Source: Melanocharis versteri
Taxonomy: Eukaryota; Chordata; Aves; Passeriformes; Melanocharitidae
Direction of reading: 5' to 3'
Assembly: GCA_013397845.1 (NCBI GenBank)
Contig: VZTG01005240.1
Coordinates: forward strand, 196,577-260,576
DNA: 64,000 bases
Shown in pieces: positions 27,301 through 34,300 of the stretch (position 1 is the first letter of the stretch; the number at the start of each line of letters is the position of its first letter). The notes beneath the pieces were generated by a model. It made no database searches and was not told where the DNA came from. It saw only the letters and a list, made by a program, of their open reading frames with translations. The translations under genes and the position numbers were made by a program.

Positions 27301-30300
27301 GCGTTTTGAGACAGATCATCAGGGCTGTGGTTTGTCTTGCTCCCAAGTGCTGCAGCCCTTCCTGCCTGGGGAAGGAACTGTTGTTGGGAGTGGTATTAGC
27401 TTAAAGGAATTAGGAAACTGCAGGCTGGGAGGCATTGACTGCACTGGCTTTTGGGGGGCATCCTCTGTGGGTTTGCACCCTGCCAGTGTTCTGCAGGTGG
27501 CCCAGATCTCGTGGGGCTGTGGGTCGATCTTGTGTCCCAGTGCAGGTGTCAGAGCCCTTTCTGTGTGGGGCAGGAGGGGGATCAGGGGGCTGTCACCCCT
27601 GTCACCTCTGTCTCCACACAGAGGAGAGAGTGGATGAGAACTGGTGGGTGGCCTGTGGCAGGAAGAAGTGAGGATGCAGGAGCCTGTCCCGGGCTGGAGC
27701 AGGTCAGCTGGCTCAGTTTTGGAGTGCATGTGAAGCGTGCTGTCCACCTGGAAACCTGTAGCTGCAAATCCTGCTACCTTCCCACGTGCCCTCTTCCATG
27801 CAGCCTCCAGCTCCCCATCCTTGCTCTGTGGGGGAGAAGCTTCTCCAGTGCTGATGGGACCTGCAGCCCTGGGTCATCCCTCCCTGAGTGAGTGATCTGT
27901 GCCTGGGTCATGGGAATGCACTGGCCTTTGGGAATGGCGGGGGCTGGCAGGGCCTGGCAGTATTGGTCAGAGGCTGTTTCTCTGAAATAAGTTTCAGTAA
28001 CACCCCACAAAGAGAGTTTCGTAAAATAATTCTCTAGCAAGTGGCTGTGGGAGTTGTGAACCAGGAGGAGGAACTGGCCCCTCGCTGCAGTTGGAGCCCT
28101 TGGCTGACACAGCAGCTGCTTCCTGTCGTGCCCTCCGGGTTTCCTTGTCACTGCCTTGCCACACTCCTGGCGAGACTGCGGGGGGACAGCAGCACGCCAG
28201 GGTCACTGCCCAGCGTCCTGGGCAGCCTGGCCCTGCCTGTCAGCCGGAAGCTGGGGCTTTTCTGGGAGCTCAGTGTCATGTGGCAACTTCCCCCTGCTGC
28301 CTTCTCAAAGCCAGTCTCCTTTTTCTGTTCTTCCCTGGAGCTCTGTGGCTCAGGCAGTGGCACCTGGGGCCAGCTTGGGCACCCAGCAGAGGCCCACAGG
28401 AGCTGTTTAGGGCACTGGTGTGGTGAGTGAGTGGGAGCTCTGGGTCAGCAGCTGCAGGTCATGCAGCCACCAAAGCCAGCAGGGCCAGTGTGCTGCCACG
28501 TCCCCTTGGACTGCTGCTGTGTCCCCTTGGGCTCCTGACTGGTGAGCACTGGAGCTACAGCTCTAGAGGTGAAACCAGAGGCTTCAGAGAGCAGCAGCCA
28601 CTTTTGGTTTCACGAGGGACCAAAACCAGCAGCGCAGTTTTGACACTGCCCTGGGAATTCCCACAGGCTGCACTTGCCATGGCACAGGTAGCAGAGGATG
28701 ATCACCTGGAGCAGCAAACACATTTTCCCAGGGAAATGCATCAGCTCAGCGGGTGCTGAGGAGAAGCCCAGCAGCCACAGGCTGGCCCAAACCAGGGGCT
28801 CAGAGGATATAGGGTTAACCAGGGCTGCGAGTGCAAATGAAAGCCGTGAGTTGGAAGCTGGAGGTGGGGTTTGGGGTGCAAGGTGGTGTTCAGGGAACAG
28901 ATCCCACCAGCCTGGCAGGTCTGGCTGGACCGGAACAGCCTCCAGCATGACTTCAGAGCTGCGCTGTCGTGTCTCTGGGCTCTGGTGTGAGTAGGCAGAG
29001 CGTGTGTCAGCCGCTCGCTCGGCGCTGCTCCCTGGGAGAGACGGAGTTTCCTGTCTAGACCCCGGTAATCGCGGCGAGGAGGGGTTTGCACGCAGGCTCC
29101 TGCTCCTTCTCCGGTGATTACCGAAGCAGAACCCGGGCTGCAGTTCCCCCTTCCCGGGGAAGAAACACCTCGCTTCTGCCACGTGTCTCGGAAAATGTGG
29201 CGCCCGTCTGCTCCTCGCTCGCCCGTGATCCGGGCTGTGGGCTGGAGTGGAAGCCAGCCCCTGTGCTGGCTCCGGCACTGCCTGGCTGCAGCACAGCTCG
29301 GGGAGTTTGCAGCCCCCCAGCTGCGGGTGCAGGGCTCCCCTTGATGCTCAAAGGATGCTCCTGGAGCCCAGGGATGGGACTCCCTGGAAACTGCTGCTGG
29401 GAGGGAGTAAAAGTACTGAGACCAGCCCAGATTCTTGTGCCTCAAAAACTAGGTGACCAAGGGGAGTGGTTGAGGGAAAGAAAAATTCCCTGAATCCTGC
29501 CCTGCCTGGGGCTGCAGGTGCTGCTTAAGTGCAGAAATGGCATTAAACCCAGGCCCTTTGCATGGGGAGGGCAGAGCACGTCACTGTGCAGGGGTGGGCA
29601 CTGTGGGTCCACGTGGGCCAGGTGGATGCTCCTCTGCTGTGTCAGGGTCCCTTGTCCTCATGGAAGTGGGGCCCACACGGGCACCAGCAAGGCTTCCTGA
29701 TGGGATGTCTGAAATTCAACTGAGAGGAACATGGAGCCATGGCTGCAGCCTGCCAGCTCCTGGGCTCTCCCAGTCCCGCTGGAAGAGAGTCCTGCCTCCC
29801 TGTGAAGAGCTGCTCTCTGGAACTGTCTCCTGCTGCCTGGTGGGAGCAGGAGATGGGCAGGGGAAAGGACAGGAGGGCAGGACCATTTCATGCACTAATT
29901 TAATGGTGTCGAGAAAAAGCTTTAGTAAAAAATGACCCCCTAGAAATCAGCTCTTCTGCTGCCACTCTCCTGTGGTCAGCAGAGCGAGGTGAAGCTCAGA
30001 GCCACAAGGGTTTTTTGGGCCTGTCTCCTCTTGCTGCACTCAGAGTCAGTTCCCTGTGTGTGAAATCCCTCGACGTCTGTGCAGGCAGTGTGGGGACAGC
30101 GCAGCGGTGACAGAGTCCTGCTCGTGTGTCACTGAGTCACTGGCAGTGGGAACCTGTGGCTGCTCTTCTTCTCCCTGTGGTTTCCTCAAAAGCAGTTCCT
30201 GTAATCGAAAGGGACCCCACGTGCCTGGGGACCATGAGAAGGACAATAACCCGGGCCCTGGCTGTCAGGAGCAGCCTTTAGTATTTAAATACAAACCCTT

Positions 30301-31391
30301 CAGCTTTTAGAAGCAGGGCTGGGAGAGATGTCCTCATGGCATGGGCATGCCAGCTGAGTGTGCAGCTGTGCCACAGCAAGGGGACAGAGAGGCAGTGGTG
30401 GCAGCAGGACTGCTCCATGGGCTAGTGGATATTCAGCTTTACAAGTCCTGTGGGCTCACAGAAGTCAGAGTGAGGCTCTCAGGGCAGCATTAGCAGCTCT
30501 TGCCCTTCACCTGTCCTTGGTTTGGGTGGGCTTTGGGGGCCACTGCTGCTATACTGGGCTCCTGGCAGTGGGAAGGTGACTGGTAGAGCCTCTGGCAGGA
30601 TGCTCTGGGCTGAGGGCTGGACTCCAGGAATTCAGTAGCAATCCTGCCAGTGCTTATTGGGAGCTGGCATGGCCCAGAGCAGGGCTCTACATGGGCAGCA
30701 CGGGAGCCTGTGCTCACAGCAACACCGGAGGACACTGTTGTGTCTGTTGTTTGGAAACCCAGAGAAAATAGTCAAAAGAGCCAAGCGCTGATTTTTCCAG
30801 CCACAGAGGAGCACCCAGACTAGCAGGAAAAAACGCTGCATGCTGAATTCCTATCTTGGGATGCACGGCTTGGGGCTGCTTCCCTGCCAAGCCCAGCCTA
30901 ATTACAGATGATTAAGGAAACACGTATTTGGTGATGATGCCAGGGAATTTCTGATAGAAAGGAGGATATAGGGTTAGAAAATGGCCCAGCTGGGAAAAAG
31001 AACCTTTTGCGCCCAAGGAGAGGGTTTTGCTGTGTCTCCATTAGGAGGCCTTGGCATGTCAGTCCCTCTCTAGGCTCCAAGAGTTATAGGATCTGATTTG
31101 ATTTCCTTCCTCGCTGAGGTTCGTGGCTCCCGCTTTTTGCAGTGCCGCTGTTGCAACAGCCCCGGGAGCTCTGAGAAAGGTTCAGGGGTACAAAATTCAA
31201 AGTCTGCATAAACATTAACCTGCCTGGGTGGCTTTGGGCCCTGGTACCCAGGCGTGTGCTGGCAGGGCTGGGGGGATCCTGACTTTCCTCTGGTTTCTGC
31301 CTTGCAGCAGAAGAAGTCGTACCTGGAGCGGAGCGTGAAGGAAGCAGAAGACAATATCCGGGAGATGCTGATGGCCCGCAGAGCGCAGTAG
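175..31391 (+). CDS. PFDN1: PFDN1, prefoldin subunit 1 (5'-partial; exons 2-4 of 4)
   Basis: Beta-type subunit of the hexameric prefoldin co-chaperone, which captures nascent actin and tubulin in the cytosol and passes them to the CCT/TRiC chaperonin (family knowledge). CDS visible here is join(175..341, 15473..15557, 31308..31391). It gives 111 residues ending in MLMARRAQ and a TAG stop. About 11 residues of exon 1 lie before the window, which would make 122 in total, the human length. Exon 2 supplies the first coiled-coil helix (AFTELQAKV, DTQQKVKLAD) and the start of the beta hairpins (HLTDTEV, LVDET, MYEGVGR). Exon 3 continues the hairpin (FILQPKGVI) and opens the second helix; exon 4 completes it (SYLERSVKEAEDNIREM). 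Phases agree: exon 2 ends in AT and exon 3 starts with G, making Met; the exon 3/4 junction is phase 0. All sites are GT-AG. Exon 2 is very GC-rich and exon 3 AT-richer, matching their surroundings. No frameshift or stop is seen. Confidence 0.97.
428..862 (+). mobile_element. CR1 LINE 3' fragment (sense)
   Basis: 5'-truncated CR1 retroposon. Recognisable CR1 3'-end phrases appear in order: GGGAAGGGTCTGGAGCACAAG, CTCAGCCTGGA, the variant of CCAGGGGAAGTTTAG, GGAAGAATTTCTTCATGGAA, GGGCTGCCCAGGGAGGTGG, and the terminal ATTCTGTGATTCT tail that CR1 uses in place of poly(A). It is diverged from younger copies, suggesting an older insertion. No intact reverse transcriptase frame remains. Confidence 0.9.
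4350..4419 (+). repeat. 70-nt near-perfect inverted repeat (hairpin)
   Basis: The left arm (4350-4375, TATTATTGCAGCTGTCC plus TTATAAAAT) and right arm (4395-4419, ATTTTATGGGACAGCTG plus TAATAATA) pair over 25 positions, with two G-T wobbles and one bulged T. The loop is 19 nt. It could be a small MITE-like palindromic transposon or a pre-miRNA-like hairpin transcribed with PFDN1. The structure is read directly from sequence; function is unknown. Confidence 0.75.
7430..7442. other. Assembly gap (13 N) in an adenine homopolymer
   Basis: A run of 13 N is flanked on both sides by at least 13 adenines (7415-7455). The gap sits inside a homopolymer, so its real length is unknown. A small insertion with a poly(A) tail could also be hidden here. 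Confidence 0.95.
8900..9130. promoter_or_regulatory. Small CpG-rich patch in PFDN1 intron 2
   Basis: Two CpG clusters, CTCCGCGGGGCTGAGCGCG near 8910 and GACGCGGTTTGGCCGGCGGC near 9070, stand out from AT-rich surroundings. There is no exon evidence. This may be an enhancer-like or orphan CpG element, or simply a GC-rich patch. Confidence 0.3.
14638..15040 (-). mobile_element. CR1 LINE 3' fragment (antisense)
   Basis: Antisense CR1 3' end. It starts with the reversed tail AATCACAGAAGGGTG, then GGTTGGAAAGG, CCATGGGCAGGGACACC, AGGTTGCTCCAAGCC, CAGGGATGGGGCAGCCACAG, CTGTGCCAGCTCCTCACCAC, and GGTTGTCCAACCCCAACTCC at the 5'-truncated end. It lies about 430 bases upstream of PFDN1 exon 3. No coding capacity remains. 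Confidence 0.92.
15473..15557 (+). CDS. PFDN1: PFDN1 exon 3
   Basis: 85 bases. The acceptor is a clean pyrimidine tract ending TTTTTCACTTGTAG, and the donor is GAG/GTAAGT, close to consensus. The first G completes the Met codon, then 28 codons follow from FILQPKGVI to KIKELE. Most differences from human PFDN1 are conservative; the human stretch QSKEAIHSQ is QPKGVIHNQ here. Confidence 0.96.
16953..17069 (+). repeat. 39-bp minisatellite, three copies
   Basis: Three head-to-tail copies (16953-16991, 16992-17030, 17031-17069) of a unit beginning GCACCTCTGGGTTTGGAGGC and ending in a TGTGGCTGGGA variant, with only a few substitutions between copies. The period is a multiple of three, so it creates short repetitive open frames. 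These are not evidence of a gene. Confidence 0.95.
18653..19028 (-). mobile_element. CR1 LINE 3' fragment (antisense)
   Basis: Antisense CR1 3' end: ATCATAGAAGGGTTTGGG, GGAAGGGACCTTAAAGATCA, CCATGGGCAGGGACACC, GGCAGCCACAGCTTCTCTGG, CAACCTGTGCCAGG and CCAGGCTGAACAGCCCCAA. A short deletion removed the stretch between GTTGCTCC and AGGGATGAGG. It is noncoding and 5'-truncated. Confidence 0.92.
28985..29345. promoter_or_regulatory. Orphan CpG-rich patch in PFDN1 intron 3
   Basis: CpG density rises sharply (GCCGCTCGCTCGGCGCTGC, GGTAATCGCGGCGAGGAG, CTCGCTCGCCCGTGATCCGG) relative to flanks. It includes an imperfect inverted repeat of about 20-base arms (29063-29081 against 29103-29123). It resembles an orphan CpG island or intronic regulatory element. 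No splice-competent coding exon was recognised. Confidence 0.4.
31308..31391 (+). CDS. PFDN1: PFDN1 exon 4 (terminal coding exon)
   Basis: 84 bases after the acceptor TTTCTGCCTTGCAG. It encodes QKKSYLERSVKEAEDN followed by IREMLMARRAQ and stop TAG (31389-31391). This is the C-terminal coiled-coil helix of the beta-prefoldin fold and is nearly identical to the mammalian protein. Confidence 0.97.
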   Translation, partial: QKKSYLERSVKEAEDNIREMLMARRAQ

Positions 31392-31475
31392 TGGCACCCC
31401 TGGGTGCTCTGGGCTGATCCCCATTGCCTGACCTCCCACCCCACCCCCTCAATAAAACACTGCTGTGGCACACAG
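31392..31475 (+). terminator. PFDN1: PFDN1 3' UTR and poly(A) signal
   Basis: A canonical AATAAA lies at 31451-31456, 60 bases after the stop codon, followed by CA-rich DNA (CACTGCTGTGGCACACAG) and then TG-rich DNA suitable as a downstream element. Cleavage is therefore expected near 31470-31478, giving a short 3' UTR of about 80 bases. The cleavage base is inferred. Confidence 0.85.
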
Positions 31476-33850
31476 CTCGTGGCTCTGGCTGCTCTCCCTG
31501 CGCAGGTGTGATGGAGAAATGGGGTGGTGGGAGGAGTTGGGGTGAGGGGCCTGCAGGGAATCCCTGCTGTACCCTCGTCCTGTGGACACCCACTGCCTGC
31601 TGCTAGGGAGAGGTGGTGAGGGAAGAGGGAGGTGGGCAGGGCTGGCACAGGCTCAGACACCTCCATGGACATGGACACAGGCACAGGCCCGGGGCATGGT
31701 AACCGGCTCAGGCCCAGCCAGCCCGTGCCAGGAGGTCATTCCTGCTGTCCCGGGTCATTATTACTTCCTCGGGTCATTCCCTCTGTCCCGCTCTGTTCCC
31801 TCTATCTTGCTCCAGTCCCGCTGTCCCGGTCCATTCCCATTGTTCCGCTCCGTTCCCTCTGTCCCGGTCCATTCCCATTGTTCCGCTCCGTTCCCTCTGT
31901 CCCGGTCCGTTCCCGCTCCCTTCCCTCTCTCCCGGTCCATTCCCGCTGTCCCGTTCCATTTCCACTGTCCCACTCCGTTTCGGTCCATTCCCGCTGTCCC
32001 AGTCTGTTCCCGCTGTCCCGGTCCATTCCCACTGTCCCGGTCCCTTCCCGCTGTCCCGGTCTGTTCCCCCTGTCCCACTCTGTTCCCTCTGTCCCGGTCC
32101 ATTCTCTCTGCCCCGGTCCATTCCCGCTGTCGCGGCCCATTCCCGCTGTCCCGCTCCGTTCCCGCTGTCCCGGTCCATTCTTTCTGTCCCAGTCCATTCC
32201 CACTGTCCCGCTCCATTCCCACTGTCCCGGTCCGTTCCCGCTGTCCCGGTCCATTCCCGGTCCTTTCCTTCTGTCTCGCTCCGTTCCCCCTGTCCCGGTC
32301 CATTCCCTCTGTCCGGCTCCATTCCCNGTTCCTGCTCCGTTCCCTCTCTCCCGGTCCATTCCCGCTGTCCCGTTCCATTTCCACTGTCCCACTCCGTTTC
32401 GGTCCATTCCCGCTGTCCCAGTCTGTTCCCGCTGTCCCGGTCCATTCCCACTGTCCCGGTCCCTTCCCGCTGTCCCGGTCTGTTCCCCCTGTCCCACTCT
32501 GTTCCCTCTGTCCCGGTCCATTCTCTCTGCCCCGGTCCATTCCCGCTGTCGCGGCCCATTCCCGCTGTCCCGCTCCGTTCCCGCTGTCCCGGTCCATTCC
32601 CACTGTCCCGGTCCCTTCCCGCTGTCCCGGTCTGTTCCCCCTGTCCCACTCTGTTCCCTCTGTCCCGGTCCATTCTCTCTGCCCCGGTCCATTCCCGCTG
32701 TCGCGGCCCATTCCCGCTGTCCCGCTCCGTTCCCGCTGTCCCGGCAGGGCCGGCGGTGCGCGGCCGGACGGCGCCACCGTGGGGCCGTTGTGGGCAGCGC
32801 AGCGGCCCGGCCCCGCCGCTCTCCCCAGCGCCTTCCAGAGGCTCCCGGGATCTCGGAGCCGGGAGTTTCCAGCTCCGGCTGCCGCCCTCCCCCGGGCTGT
32901 CATCGCACAGGCACACGGGCGCTGTCACACTCTGGGCTGGCCCTTCGCTGCCCCCAAGCTCCCAACCCGCTTCCTTCCCCCTACCAAGGAGGGTGAGCCA
33001 GGGACTCCACTCCTGATTCCTCACAGCTGCCAGGGGGGTGACAAGTGACGATGACAGTGCCCATTCCCAGGGCAGGGATCTCTGTGAACCAGGTCACAGA
33101 CCTGAGCTTACAGCTGCAGAGGGGCAGCCACCAGCAGAAGGCTCCTGGGGACAGGGGATTGCATGGGACTCTCATCAACCCCAAACGCATCACCCCAAAC
33201 CAGATCCCCAAAGTGCACTGCTGAGCCCAGAGTGGAGCTGTACAGAGCACTGGGGCTGCACAACCACGGGACAGCAGGTGAAATCCGAGATCCCTGGGTG
33301 CTCTCCAGGCAGCGCCACGCAAAGCCGGTGTGTGTCAGGAACCCAGGGTGGGCTTTGCTCCCAAGGCTGGGGGAGCAGCAGGGTGGGACACACCCCCCAT
33401 GGAACCAGCAGCAGGTTTTCCCCACTTTCCTGCAAACAAAAGCTTTTTATCCCTTTTCTAGCCAGGCGTGCCATGGAACAGCTTCAGCTCTAAATCCTCA
33501 GCGCTAGATTAATCCATGGCTTTTCTCTTCTTACCCATTAATTTACCTCCCGCAAGCCTCTGCTCTGCAGCACGGGATGATGGATCACAGCTTGGGACCA
33601 GCCCTGCCCCAGGAGCTGTTGGTGCACACACACAGCAGCTCAGCCTGTGCTTCTCCCAGCTCTGCTGTCCCAGGAGCTGCTGGAGAGGGCCCTGATGCCA
33701 GAAGGGAAAAAAAATAAGGATAAAAACCCGACTGTGCTGCCCCGTGTGGGATGAGGGTGTTGGAGGTGCCAAACCAAGGACTCCCACCTACAGAGTCAGT
33801 GCCCACCCTGCAGACAGATTTACTGAAACAGCCGGGACCTAGTGAAGAAA
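31476..33850. other. Intergenic region between convergent PFDN1 and CYSTM1
   Basis: About 2.4 kb between the two poly(A) sites. It holds the 19-bp minisatellite (31734-32744), a CpG-rich single-copy tail (32745-32910, GGCGGTGCGCGGCCGGACGG onward) and about 900 bases of unremarkable DNA. No gene is recognised. The long open frames on both strands here come from the minisatellite. Confidence 0.8.
31734..32744. repeat. 19-bp-period minisatellite, about 53 units
   Basis: A head-to-tail array of a pyrimidine-rich 19-mer, typically CATTCCCGCTGTCCCGGTC, with variants (CATTCCCATTGTTCCGCTC, CGTTCCCTCTGTCCCGGTC). Higher-order duplication is visible: a block of eight units (152 bp) at 32460-32611 recurs from 32612, and a larger block from 31921 recurs from 32340. 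Because 19 is not a multiple of three, every frame cycles through the same 19-residue pattern, and stop codons are absent on both strands. The apparent 300-490-codon frames are artefacts. A single N at 32327 marks uncertain assembly. Confidence 0.95.
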
Positions 33851-34193
33851 ATCAACTGTTGGCTTTAATTATTGCGTACGTCTTCGTCTCTAGGGCTAGG
33901 AAAATCTCAACTGGTAAATATACATTTCATCAGAATGCCTTTGGCTGAAATACACCATTAGCACATTCTTCAAAGTTACAACAAAAGTCTTAGAAATGTT
34001 AAAAAGGGATTTTTTTTTTTCCTTCCTTTACTAAAATAAAGGAGTGCACCCCCCACCCCGACAAGGCGCTAGGACGGACAGACGGGAACTCTTGGCTGTG
34101 CAAAGCAGAGCGTTGATTACAGTAACAGAAAGAAGTCGGGACAGGAGTGGGGAGCCTGCATAGCACTCGGTGAGCGGCGGGGCGGCAGCGGCG
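33850..34193 (-). terminator. CYSTM1: CYSTM1 3' UTR with candidate poly(A) signal
   Basis: Downstream of the CYSTM1 stop on the - strand, the best poly(A) signal is the common variant ATTAAA at 33864-33869 (TTTAAT on the + strand), about 325 bases from the stop. No AATAAA was found on that strand between the stop and 33400. The UTR includes an A-rich stretch (T12 on the + strand near 34011-34022). The end is inferred. Confidence 0.45.
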
Positions 34194-34300
34194 TCAGGTC
34201 AGCATGTCCCAGAGGCAGCAGCAGCAGAGCGCGGTCCAGCACGCCGTCAGGCAGGCGCTCTCGCCCGTGTCGTCCCTCCGCCGCTCCTCCACGACGTACA
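34194..34300 (-). CDS. CYSTM1: CYSTM1 exon 3 (terminal coding exon)
   Basis: 107 coding bases. On the - strand the acceptor reads CTCTGTGCCCGCAG/TGTACGTCGT. TG completes a Val codon begun in exon 2, followed by YVVEERRRDDTGESACL and the four-cysteine transmembrane module ending WDMLT, then TGA (34194-34196). This is the diagnostic part of the family. Confidence 0.95.

Larger units (their letters stand above)
15558..31307 (+). other. PFDN1: PFDN1 intron 3
   Basis: A 15.7-kb intron with no recognisable nested gene. It contains a 39-bp minisatellite (16953-17069), an antisense CR1 copy (18653-19028), an A16 tract near 20110 and a CpG-rich patch with an inverted repeat (about 28985-29345). GC content rises toward the 3' end. 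Open frames of about 220-235 codons at 26.4-27.1 kb and 28.6-29.4 kb occur in GC-rich DNA, overlap frames on the other strand and show no domain. Confidence 0.85.

Noticed and set aside
26405..29445. Several 160-235-codon frames in PFDN1 intron 3
   Set aside because: They overlap in different frames and on both strands in GC-rich intron. There is no family resemblance or convincing exon structure.
31582..33048. Very long open frames on both strands (up to 488 codons)
   Set aside because: They are produced by the 19-bp array, which lacks stops in every frame. There is no splice signal, conserved start or domain.
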